From: Hymenobacter perfusus
GTDB taxonomy: Bacteria; Bacteroidota; Bacteroidia; Cytophagales; Hymenobacteraceae
Direction of reading: 5' to 3'
DNA length: 64,000 nucleotides
Assembly: GCF_003944765.1 (NCBI RefSeq)
Contig: NZ_RWIU01000009.1
Location: forward strand, 62,001 to 126,000
In this document: positions 49,161 through 56,952 of the stretch, piece after piece
Layout of the letters: each line of letters opens with the position of its first letter
How positions within the stretch are numbered: the stretch's first letter is position 1
The notes under the pieces: generated by a model
What the model was told of the DNA's origin: nothing
The model's input: the letters and a program-made list of their open reading frames with translations, nothing else
The model's database searches: none
Made by a program: the position numbers and the translations under genes

Positions 49161-49608
49161 AGTCGTTCGTAAAACCTCGGTGGCCAACATGGTGGAGTTG
49201 ATGGGCGGGCCAACCGTTATTCCTCAGCTCGTCCGCAATGAGATGGACCTACTGGCCGTGGCTATCAAAGGCATTTCGGTGCAGGCGGTACGGGCCTTGC
49301 AGCAGCACCTGGGCTTTTCCAACAAGGAAATGAGCGTAGTACTGGGCGTTTCGGAAAGCACCCTGGCCCGGCGCGAGCAAACCCGTAAGCCCCTGACGCT
49401 CGATGAGGGCGAGAAAGCCATTCAGCTCTCCGCCGTGTTAGCGAAGGGCATGGAGGTGTTCGAAGACGAGGAAGACCTGCATTTCTGGCTTAACTCGCCT
49501 ATTCCGGCCCTGGGTGGGCAGAAGCCCAAGCATCTGCTCCATTCCGTTATCGGCCGCGACCAAGTGCACGATGTACTGGGCCGTATTCAGCACGGGCATT
49601 TTTCCTGA
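49156..49608 (+). CDS. Xre/MbcA/ParS-family antitoxin
   Basis: A 150-residue antitoxin of the DUF2384 family. The N-terminal helix-turn-helix is in VRALQQHLGFSNKEMSVVLG and VSESTLARREQTRKPLTLDE. The C-terminal MbcA/ParS region is VLAKGMEVFEDEEDLHFWLN and ALGGQKPKHLLHSVIGRDQV, with a short C-terminal tail that plugs the toxin active site in solved complexes. It precedes the RES toxin gene by 69 bases. It should bind the palindrome overlapping its start. Confidence 0.88.
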   Translation: MTVVRKTSVANMVELMGGPTVIPQLVRNEMDLLAVAIKGISVQAVRALQQHLGFSNKEMSVVLGVSESTLARREQTRKPLTLDEGEKAIQLSAVLAKGMEVFEDEEDLHFWLNSPIPALGGQKPKHLLHSVIGRDQVHDVLGRIQHGHFS

Positions 49609-49677
49609 TGATGTGGTAGTTTTCCTGGGCTGGACAACTCCCTTATCATTCCCTAAACCGTCATAAACCGTTAGTCT

Positions 49678-50130
49678 GTGCTTCTCTACCGCCTGGGCAA
49701 GGCACCTTACATTTCGGATACCTCCGGGCAAGGAGGATTGTATTACGGCGGACGCTGGCATAAAGTCGGGAGCCAGATTCTCTACACGGCCGAGCATTTA
49801 TCTTTGGCCAAGCTGGAAGTACTGGCCAACTCGCCGGTGCTGCCGCGCAACTATTTCGCCCTCACCCTGAAAATTCCCGACGGTACGCCGTTCCGAAAAA
49901 TTGAGGCGGCCGACCTGCCCGCCAACTGGCAGCAGGTGCCATATCCGGCCGAACTGGCCGAAATCGGACGGGCCTGGCTGGAGGAGGGCCGGCACTGGAT
50001 ACTACGGGTACCGTCGGCGCACGCACCATCGGAATGGAACTACCTGTTCAACCCGCTGCATGCCGACCACACCCGGCTCCTGCGCACCGTTAGCCTGGAG
50101 CCGCATCCCTTCGATGCCCGGCTGAAATAG
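49678..50130 (+). CDS. RES-domain toxin (NAD+-degrading)
   Basis: A 150-residue RES toxin, partner of the upstream antitoxin. The RES signature residues are visible: Arg in LYYGGRWHKVGSQILYTA, Glu in LSLAKLEVLANSP, and Ser in VPSAHAPSEWNYLFNPLH. Characterised members are NAD+ phosphorylases or glycohydrolases that deplete NAD when free. GTG start at 49678 (LLYRLGKAPYISDTSGQGGL); no ATG fits. All three signature residues are intact, so the toxin is probably active. Confidence 0.88.
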   Translation: MLLYRLGKAPYISDTSGQGGLYYGGRWHKVGSQILYTAEHLSLAKLEVLANSPVLPRNYFALTLKIPDGTPFRKIEAADLPANWQQVPYPAELAEIGRAWLEEGRHWILRVPSAHAPSEWNYLFNPLHADHTRLLRTVSLEPHPFDARLK

Positions 50131-50271
50131 CAAGTTGGATATTCTTTATTTTTTTTCTACTTTATCAAAGCATACTCACCCTTACCCGGGTACTGCGCCG
50201 TACTTTCATTCCGGAGCCTATGTGCTGAACCCTACTGCCAGCTTTTCCGTCACCTTCTTGCCCACAGCTTT

Positions 50272-51738
50272 ATGGATTGGTTAAGAAGCACCGTGCGGTC
50301 TGCCCTGTTACTTGTGCTCCTCACTGGCTGCGCATTTTCTCTGGAAGCTCATCCGGGGAAACATAGTGAGCGAGTAACCGACGTGGAAATGACGGCGGCC
50401 CGGGCTACTTTGCGCAGCCTGCTGGACACTCGCCAGCGCGGCCCTGCGGCCACGTACCGCCAATTGGGCCTGATGGCCGGCCCGGCCGTACAGACATTCT
50501 ATACCACCCAGCAGTACGCCACCTGCTGGGTACAGGAAACTGGCTGGAACAGCCGGGCCCGTCAGGCCCTGACCTTGCTCAGCCGGGCCGCAGATGTCGG
50601 TCTGGACCCAAACCGCTACGCCTGGGCAACGCTGCAGGATTTTCCGGACTCCCTGCGACAAACCAGTAGCACCAGTCGGAACGAACAGCTAGCCCTCTCG
50701 GAACTGCGCCTGACGGATGCGCTGCTGCGCTACACCACTCACCTGCGCCAAGGCTATCTGCTTCCCGAAACACTTACCCCCGCTCCCGCCGCCGACAGCC
50801 TGACTGCCGGCCCTACCGCCAACCTATTACAGCAGGCCCTGCTGGCCCCCGATTTTACGACCGTCCTGCTGGGCAATCAGCCTACTGCCCGCGCCTACCG
50901 CCTGCTGCAAGGGGCCTGGGTACGCAGCCTGCACGCCTCCCCCTCCGATTCGGCCCGTCTGATGCAGGACACCACGGCCGGCTTCCACCGCGTGGCCCTG
51001 AACCTGGAACGGCTCCGGTGGGCCGCCCCGGCCGATTCAGAATACGCCGTGGTCAATATTCCGGCGTACCGGCTCCAGCTTATCCGCAACGGGCAGGTCA
51101 TCCAGACCCACAGGGTGATTGTGGGCAAGCCGGAGTGGCCGACTCCCGTCCTCAGCAGCCGCATAGCGGTATTTGTCACGTCGCCGGAGTGGCGCGTACC
51201 GTACAGTATTGCCGTCCGGGAGTTTCTGCCGGAACTACAGCGCGACCCGGGCTACCTCTACGACAATCATTACCGCATGTATGACGGCCGGGGCCGGCAG
51301 ATTAATCCGTGGCAGGTGAACTGGCAGAAGATGACGCCACAGAAATTCTCCTACGCCATCCGGCAACGCGCGGGCTCGTTCAATGCCCTGGGCAGCGTGG
51401 TATTCTACTTTCCCAATCAGCAGACCGTTTTCCTGCACGATACACCAGCCCGCAGCGCCTTCACCCGCACCGAACGGGCTTTGAGCCACGGTTGCGTGCG
51501 GGTGGAAAAGCCATTCAAATTGGCTGAGTACCTGCTGCGCCGGGAGGACCGGGCACAAGAGCTGACCGGCCTGTACCAAAGCGTCCGACAACACGAGAAG
51601 CAACGCTTCGACCTGCAGCGCAGCCTGCCCATCTACCTGCGCTATTACACCTGCGAAACCGACAACGGACGGCTGGTATTCCTGCCGGATATTTATCAAC
51701 AGGACGGACCGCTGGCTGCTGCATTATTCGGGCAGTAA
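50272..51738 (+). CDS. L,D-transpeptidase (YcbB-like)
   Basis: A 488-residue envelope protein. It has a lipoprotein-like signal (LLLVLLTGCAFSLEAHPG, Cys at about residue 20). Residues 50-230 form the helical scaffold domain seen in YcbB/LdtD-type enzymes. Residues about 255-430 are the YkuD catalytic domain: NIPAYRLQLIRNGQVIQTHR, VFLHDTPARSAF, and the catalytic Cys in LSHGCVRVEKPFKLAEYLL. It makes 3-3 cross-links in peptidoglycan. Length and domain order are normal. A terminator follows. Confidence 0.92.
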   Translation: MDWLRSTVRSALLLVLLTGCAFSLEAHPGKHSERVTDVEMTAARATLRSLLDTRQRGPAATYRQLGLMAGPAVQTFYTTQQYATCWVQETGWNSRARQALTLLSRAADVGLDPNRYAWATLQDFPDSLRQTSSTSRNEQLALSELRLTDALLRYTTHLRQGYLLPETLTPAPAADSLTAGPTANLLQQALLAPDFTTVLLGNQPTARAYRLLQGAWVRSLHASPSDSARLMQDTTAGFHRVALNLERLRWAAPADSEYAVVNIPAYRLQLIRNGQVIQTHRVIVGKPEWPTPVLSSRIAVFVTSPEWRVPYSIAVREFLPELQRDPGYLYDNHYRMYDGRGRQINPWQVNWQKMTPQKFSYAIRQRAGSFNALGSVVFYFPNQQTVFLHDTPARSAFTRTERALSHGCVRVEKPFKLAEYLLRREDRAQELTGLYQSVRQHEKQRFDLQRSLPIYLRYYTCETDNGRLVFLPDIYQQDGPLAAALFGQ

Positions 51739-51758
51739 ATACGGCTGTTTTTTTCTTG

Positions 51759-51797
51759 ATCCGGCCTCCACTGGTTTTAGTGGAGGCCGGATTTTTT
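51759..51797 (+). terminator. Intrinsic terminator after the L,D-transpeptidase gene
   Basis: ATCCGGCCTCCACT pairs exactly with AGTGGAGGCCGGAT over 6 bases, followed by TTTTT. Confidence 0.92.
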
Positions 51798-51969
51798 ATT
51801 TCAGCTGCTCAGATGTTTACCTTTATTTAATTTTCACTGCCTGCTCTATTAGCAATACAAATTGCTCCCTGCCATTATTATTTTTTGGCAACTGGAAATC
51901 CGAACAGGAAAGTTATGGCGTAAGTGCTGGCAAATAGTTCCAACCCACGTCAGTTTCCTGTTATTTTCC

Positions 51970-52542
51970 ATGAAAAAGCACCTGCTTTCCCTCGCATTTA
52001 TTGCCCTGCTGGGCGCGGCCTCCGCAACTTCCGCTACGGCTCAGGCCAAGATGACGCCCGGCACCGTATCGGTAGGCGGTCAGGCCATGTACCCCAACAA
52101 GAATATCGTGGAAAATGCTGTTAACTCGGCCGACCACACCACCCTGGTAGCTGCCGTAAAGGCTGCCGGCCTGGTAGAAACGCTGCAAGGCAAGGGTCCA
52201 TTTACCGTATTCGCACCCACCAATGCGGCCTTCACCGCCCTGCCCGCCGGCACCGTGGAAACACTGGTAAAGCCTGAGAACAAAGCCACCCTCACCAAAA
52301 TTCTGACCTACCACGTCGTGGCCGGCAACATGACTACCGACAAAATTATGGCGGCCATCAAAGCCGGCAAAGGCACGGCCACTCTGAAAACAGTGAGCGG
52401 CGGCACATTGAAAGCCATGATGAACGGGCCGAAAAACGTTGTACTGCAGGACGAAAAAGGAAATATCTCCACCATTTCCACCTACGACGTAATTCAGAGC
52501 AACGGGGTAATTCACGTAATTGACAAAGTACTGATGCCGTAA
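51970..52542 (+). CDS. Secreted fasciclin (FAS1) domain protein
   Basis: A 190-residue protein with signal peptide (MKKHLLSLAFIALLGAASAT, then SATAQA). One FAS1 domain covers residues about 55-190: NSADHTTLVAAVKAAGLVET, the H1 block GPFTVFAPTNAAFTALP, LTYHVVAGNMTTDK and the H2 block SNGVIHVIDKVLMP. FAS1 proteins mediate adhesion or matrix contacts. The frame is open upstream to 51862 without protein features; the ATG at 51970 fits the signal peptide. It is flanked by terminators on both sides. Confidence 0.92.
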   Translation: MKKHLLSLAFIALLGAASATSATAQAKMTPGTVSVGGQAMYPNKNIVENAVNSADHTTLVAAVKAAGLVETLQGKGPFTVFAPTNAAFTALPAGTVETLVKPENKATLTKILTYHVVAGNMTTDKIMAAIKAGKGTATLKTVSGGTLKAMMNGPKNVVLQDEKGNISTISTYDVIQSNGVIHVIDKVLMP

Positions 52543-52559
52543 ATTACGGCCACTTCGAT

Positions 52560-52608
52560 AAAACACCGAAAGGCGTCATAATTAAATTATGGCGCCTTTC
52601 GGTGTTTT
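52560..52608 (+). terminator. Terminator after the fasciclin gene
   Basis: AAAACACCGAAAGGCG pairs exactly with CGCCTTTCGGTGTTTT over a 17-base AT-rich loop that also contains a small inverted repeat (CATAATTAAATTATG). Confidence 0.88.
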
Positions 52609-52707
52609 ATTTTATATTTACAGAAAGGAATAAATATAAAATATTCAGCAGACTTTTCCGCAGGTTGTCGGTTAGAGAGGCTACTGACCTCTCTCTCCTG
52701 CTACCCT

Positions 52708-53355
52708 ATGCCCCATTTTACCGCCTCCGACCTCGCCCAGCTTGAGAAAATCTACCGGCTGAACCTGGTTAACGCCATTACCGGGTTCAAACCAGCCAAC
52801 CTGCTGGGTACTGCCGACCCGGCGGGCCGCACCAATCTGGCGATTATCAGCTCCGTAGTCCACCTGGGCTCTAATCCGGCGCTGCTGGGCCTTGTTATGC
52901 GGCCGCCCACCGTGGAGCGCCATTCCTACGACAACATCCGGGCAACGGGCCGCTATACGCTCAACCATGTGCATACCGGCATGGCCGAGGCGGCGCATTA
53001 TACCTCCGCCAATTTTCCCCGGGAAGTGTCCGAGTTTGCGGCCTGTGGCCTGACCCCGGAATACCTGGATGGCTTTACCGCCCCGTACGTACAGGAAAGC
53101 CGGCTGCGCATTGGGCTGGAACTGGTGCAGGAGCTACCCATTGAAGTTAATGGCACGGTTCTCCTCATCGGCAGTGTACAGCATGTGTACTTGCCGGAAC
53201 AGGGCGTCTTGCGCCCCGACGGCTCCCTGGACCTGACGGCGGCTGGTACCGTGGCCCTCAGCGGCCTCGATACGTACTATGAGGCTACGCCGGTGGCCCG
53301 CTACGGCTACGCCCGACCCAACCAGCCCCTGCCGGAGTTGCCGTTACAGGGATAG
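52708..53355 (+). CDS. Flavin reductase-like FMN-binding protein
   Basis: A 215-residue split-barrel flavoprotein. Characteristic parts: NAITGFKPANLLGTADPAGR, TNLAIISSVVHLGSNPALLG, MRPPTVERHSYDNIRATGRY and the substrate-loop region. It binds FMN and probably reduces it or another acceptor with NAD(P)H; some relatives are oxidoreductases for aromatic or thiol compounds. Stand-alone gene with terminators around it. Confidence 0.85.
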   Translation: MPHFTASDLAQLEKIYRLNLVNAITGFKPANLLGTADPAGRTNLAIISSVVHLGSNPALLGLVMRPPTVERHSYDNIRATGRYTLNHVHTGMAEAAHYTSANFPREVSEFAACGLTPEYLDGFTAPYVQESRLRIGLELVQELPIEVNGTVLLIGSVQHVYLPEQGVLRPDGSLDLTAAGTVALSGLDTYYEATPVARYGYARPNQPLPELPLQG

Positions 53356-53375
53356 GCGAGCATCTTGGCAAATTG

Positions 53376-53431
53376 AAACAGGCTTTTCAGGACGGATGCA
53401 AGTTTGCATCCGTCCTGAAAAGCCTGTTTTT
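53376..53431 (+). terminator. Very long perfect terminator hairpin
   Basis: A 26-base left arm starting AAACAGGCTTTTCAGGACGG is followed, after a 2-base GT spacer, by its exact complement and further T residues. It lies between convergent genes (flavin reductase and maf). Confidence 0.9.
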
Positions 53432-53452
53432 GTGCATATCCAAAACCGTACG

Positions 53453-54079
53453 CTACTCCACCCCCACGGCTCCCAGTTTCTCCAATTCCTCCCATACGCG
53501 GTGCAAGGGCAGGCCCATTACGTTGAAATACGAGCCTTCGAGCCGGGTCACCGCTACCATACCAATCCAGTCCTGGGCCCCGTAGGCCCCGGCTTTGTCG
53601 AGGGGCTGATACTGGCGCACGTAATGATCGATTTCCGCGAGGCTAAGGGCGCGGAAATACACGCGGGTCTGGTCGGAGAAGACCACCCGGCGACCGTCGC
53701 CGTGGAGCAGGCAGACGCCGGTGTACACGTCGTGGGCGCGGCCCTGCAGGCGCTGGAGCATCTGCACGGCCTCGGCCTCGTTGGCGGGCTTGTTGAGCAC
53801 GTCATCGTCGAGGCACACGATGGTATCAGCCGTAATGACCAGCTCATCGGGGGCCAGATCAGGGGCGTAGGCACTGGCCTTGTGGGCCGCCAGATACTCG
53901 GCCACTTCCGCGCGCACCAAGTGGGGCGGGAAGCTTTCATCTACCTCCCGCAGCCGGATTTCATAGGTCAGCCCCAGCTCCGTGAGCAGCTGGCGGCGGC
54001 GGGGCGAGTTGGAGGCCAGCACCAGCCGAGGCCGGGCAGGACTGCTGAGCGAAGCGGTATCAGGAGCGGAAAGCGGCAT
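53453..54079 (-). CDS. maf: Maf-family nucleoside triphosphate pyrophosphatase
   Basis: A 208-residue house-cleaning pyrophosphatase that removes non-canonical NTPs. The signature is LVLASNSPRRRQLLTELGL near residues 18-36. The catalytic acidic residues are in VRAEVAEYLAAHKASA and VITADTIVCLDDDVLNKPAN. KAGAYGAQDWIGMVAVTRLE is the typical C-terminal block. The first 20 residues are an N-terminal extension. The start at 54079 overlaps the end of the DUF1015 gene by 20 bases, so the two are coupled. Confidence 0.92.
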   Translation of the reverse strand: MPLSAPDTASLSSPARPRLVLASNSPRRRQLLTELGLTYEIRLREVDESFPPHLVRAEVAEYLAAHKASAYAPDLAPDELVITADTIVCLDDDVLNKPANEAEAVQMLQRLQGRAHDVYTGVCLLHGDGRRVVFSDQTRVYFRALSLAEIDHYVRQYQPLDKAGAYGAQDWIGMVAVTRLEGSYFNVMGLPLHRVWEELEKLGAVGVE

Positions 54080-55382
54080 AAAACGGCGCGAAAGTTTCGG
54101 AATCCTGAATACTGCTAAACAGGAAGCCACCAATGGTTTTGGGGTAGAAGAAGGTGGATTTGGGGGGCATCACCGAGCCGGAGTGGCACACGGCTTCCAC
54201 CTCCGCCATAGTTACCTCATTGGTAATGAAGGCGGCCCGGGCCTCGCCCCGGTCTACGCGGGCCAAGCACTCGGGAAAGTTGCGCACGTAGGCAGTGCCC
54301 GACCACTGGCGCTGCGCTTCGGGGCCGGTTACGCCCAGCACCTTTTCCAGCACGAAGTAATGCAGCACCGTCAGGTCCAGGGCCTTTACCTCGGGCGTAG
54401 TATCCCAGGCCAGCAGCTCGTGCACCTCCGGCCGCAACCGGATTTTGTACGCCTGCCCCTCGCCCAGATACAGCCCGAAGGCCCAGGGCTTGCCGGCAAT
54501 GCGCTCGGGCAGATCATAGGCATCCTCCAGGGGTAGCACCGTAAAGTACGGCGCCAGCCGGGCCAGCAGCTCGGCCGAGGTCAGGCCGCCGGGCAACTCC
54601 AGCACGAGCCGGTGCGTGGGCAGAATCCGCAGGTCGTCGGCCGCCGCGTTGGTGAGGTACATGAGGTGGAAATTCCAGGCTTCGTGCCCGGTATACGCGG
54701 CCCCGGCCGCCGCCCGCCGCGCCTGCCGATACGCCAGGGAGCCTTCGTAGCGGTGGTGTCCGTCGGCCAGAATGACCTCCCGCTGCGCCAGCACCTGCTG
54801 AAACTGCCGGATAACGCGCGCATCCTGAATCACGGCCAGCACGTCGCGCGCGCCCTGGTAATCCTCCTCCGTCTGGTAGAGCGGGCTGCGCATGGCCTCA
54901 TCCATGTAGTGCTCCAGCTCAAATGCATCGTCGCGGTAGAGGCCGTGGGTGGCACTGGTCTGGAACCCGGTGCGCGCCAGCAACTCGGCCCGGTCGTTGA
55001 CGGCGGCGGGCAGCGTATTCTCGTGGCGCAGCACTACGTTTTCGGCCCAATCGGTAGCCCGGATGTGGCACATGAAACCTTTGCGGCAATACTCGCGGGA
55101 GCTACCCGCCAACCGGAAATACTGATAGTACACGTAGATTCCCGGCAGCTCATCCTGCAGCAGCACGCCCTGCTCCTGCCATTCCCGCAGGCGTTGCGCC
55201 GCCGCACCGGCCGCGTCCTCGCCCCGGGGCACCGAGAGGTGAATACTATTGAGCGGGTTGCGGTACAGTGCCTCCCGCTGCTTCACCGACACCACATCGA
55301 ACAGCGGCGACACGTACGCGTCAATCTGCTGGCTCAGCTCCGAGTTGTAGCGCCAGCCGCGCAGGGGTTGAATTTCAGCCAA
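54060..55382 (-). CDS. DUF1015-family protein
   Basis: A 440-residue protein of a widely distributed family with no assigned activity. Conserved blocks: AEIQPLRGWRYNSELSQQID, PLNSIHLSVPRG, the central VILADGHHRYEGSLAYRQ, and SGSVMPPKSTFFYPKTIGGF. The ADGHHRYE motif suggests metal binding or a nucleotide-related active site. I take a TTG at 55382 as start, because family members begin M-A-E-I-Q-P; the nearest ATG (55436) would add 18 Tyr/Phe-rich residues from the gap. It ends inside maf. Confidence 0.82.
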   Translation of the reverse strand: MAEIQPLRGWRYNSELSQQIDAYVSPLFDVVSVKQREALYRNPLNSIHLSVPRGEDAAGAAAQRLREWQEQGVLLQDELPGIYVYYQYFRLAGSSREYCRKGFMCHIRATDWAENVVLRHENTLPAAVNDRAELLARTGFQTSATHGLYRDDAFELEHYMDEAMRSPLYQTEEDYQGARDVLAVIQDARVIRQFQQVLAQREVILADGHHRYEGSLAYRQARRAAAGAAYTGHEAWNFHLMYLTNAAADDLRILPTHRLVLELPGGLTSAELLARLAPYFTVLPLEDAYDLPERIAGKPWAFGLYLGEGQAYKIRLRPEVHELLAWDTTPEVKALDLTVLHYFVLEKVLGVTGPEAQRQWSGTAYVRNFPECLARVDRGEARAAFITNEVTMAEVEAVCHSGSVMPPKSTFFYPKTIGGFLFSSIQDSETFAPFYAAFRS

Positions 55383-55441
55383 GAACAGAAAAATTATGAA
55401 GTATGAGAGTTGACTTATGAAGTAATTGGCAAGCACTTACT

Positions 55442-56092
55442 TCAAGGGGCCAGGCGGCTGATTTTCCAGCTGCTGCCATGCAGCTCGTACACCAGCCGGT
55501 CGTGCAGGCGGGAAGGACGGCCCTGCCAGAATTCCACCCGGTGCGGGCGCAGCATATAGCCACCCCAGTGCCCGGGGCGCGGCAACGGCTCCTGCCCGGC
55601 AAAGCGGGCTTCCACTTCCTGCTCCCGCTGCTCCAGCTCCTCACGGCTCCGAATGGGCTGGCTCTGGGGCGAGGCCCAGGCTCCAAGCTGACTGCTGCGC
55701 GGCCGGCTCTGGAAATACGCCGTGGATACCTCTTCCGACGCTTTTTCTACCCGGCCCTCCACCCGAACCTGCCGCTCCAGTCCGGGCCAGAAAAACGTGA
55801 GGGCCGCCAGGGGGCTGGTGGCCAGCTCCTGGCCCTTGCGCGAGTCGTAGTTGGTAAAGAACAGGAAGCCTTCATCATCGGGCAGGCCCTTGAGCAGCAC
55901 AATGCGCGCGGCCGGCTGGCCGGCCTCGTTCACAGTCGACAGCATCATGGCGGTGGGCTCATCCAGGCGGGTAGCCAGGGCTTCATCCAGCCAGGACCGG
56001 AACTGGCGCACGGCATCGGGCTGCACGTCGGCTTCGGTGAGAGTACGCTGGGAATACGTCTGACGCAAATCGGCCAGTTGCTGATCAGTCAT
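55442..56092 (-). CDS. pdxH: Pyridoxamine 5'-phosphate oxidase
   Basis: A 216-residue FMN enzyme making pyridoxal 5'-phosphate. Signatures: AMMLSTVNEAGQPAARIVLL, KGLPDDEGFLFFTNYDSRKG, FFWPGLERQVRVEGRVEK, SRPRSSQLGAWASPQSQPI and the C-terminal VEFWQGRPSRLHDRLVYEL, which is the family signature. ATG at 56092. Its product, PLP, is used by HisC in this window. First gene of a minus-strand run with DUF1015 and maf. Confidence 0.95.
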   Translation of the reverse strand: MTDQQLADLRQTYSQRTLTEADVQPDAVRQFRSWLDEALATRLDEPTAMMLSTVNEAGQPAARIVLLKGLPDDEGFLFFTNYDSRKGQELATSPLAALTFFWPGLERQVRVEGRVEKASEEVSTAYFQSRPRSSQLGAWASPQSQPIRSREELEQREQEVEARFAGQEPLPRPGHWGGYMLRPHRVEFWQGRPSRLHDRLVYELHGSSWKISRLAP

Positions 56093-56338
56093 GAGAAAGG
56101 CTGAAAACAAGAGCGAAGAAAGGAATGTTTGGCCTGGGAGGAGCTGCGCTAACGCATTTGCGGGCCGATAATCCGGCTGCAAGGTAGCACATTGCCGACG
56201 GCTGACGGAACCCACGCCCCCCTGCTCGTCGTACGCTCTGTAAGTAGGAGCCACTACGGTCAGTCCGAATCTTTTCCGTACTTACCTCTGCCCTGCCCGC
56301 CGTTACCGGCTCCCTCCTTCACCAAAACCCGACTTCCG

Positions 56339-56905
56339 ATGCCGCGTCTTCGTCCTGGCAGTCTGCTGATTTCCCAGCCTTTCCTGGGCGACCCCAACTT
56401 CGAGCGTACCGTGGTGCTGTTGTGCAGTCACTCGGAGGAGGAAGGCTCTTTTGGCCTGGTCCTGAACCGGCCGGCCACGCTGCGCCTCGGCGACGTGCTG
56501 GAGCTGCCCGGCGGTGAAACACTGCCGGCCACGCACATTCCACTTGGCATTGGCGGGCCGGTGCAACCCGATACGCTGCACTACCTGCACCAACAGCCCG
56601 ACCTGCCCCAGGCCAGCCACCTGGGCGACCAGGTGTACTGGGGGGGCAGCTTTTCGCAACTGCTTGAGCAGCTCATCAGTGGCCAGGCGGCCCCCGATGA
56701 CGTACGCCTCTACGTAGGCTATTCGGGCTGGACGGCCGGGCAGCTGGCGGAAGAGGTGCGGGAAAATGTCTGGATTGTGCATCCCAATGCTGCCGCGAAA
56801 GTATTTACTTTGACCACTGATGCCTTCTGGCAGTCCATTCTGCGGGAAAAGGGCGGGCGCTACCGTATGCTGTCCAACTACCCCACCGACCCCCGCCTGA
56901 ATTAA
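56339..56905 (+). CDS. YqgE/AlgH-family protein
   Basis: A 188-residue protein with the conserved N-terminal LRPGSLLISQPFLGDPNFER, TVVLLCSHSEEEGSFGLVLN and the central GGPVQPDTLHYLHQ and YVGYSGWTAGQLAEEV blocks. The biochemical role of the family is not settled; in pseudomonads AlgH has been tied to several global phenotypes. The start at 56339 (MPRLRPGSLL) fits the family; the upstream open frame is not conserved-like. It is divergent from pdxH. Confidence 0.9.
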   Translation: MPRLRPGSLLISQPFLGDPNFERTVVLLCSHSEEEGSFGLVLNRPATLRLGDVLELPGGETLPATHIPLGIGGPVQPDTLHYLHQQPDLPQASHLGDQVYWGGSFSQLLEQLISGQAAPDDVRLYVGYSGWTAGQLAEEVRENVWIVHPNAAAKVFTLTTDAFWQSILREKGGRYRMLSNYPTDPRLN

Positions 56906-56952
56906 CGCTTTACCACCTCCCGGCCACCGGCCGGGTCTTCCTTCCGACTTGT

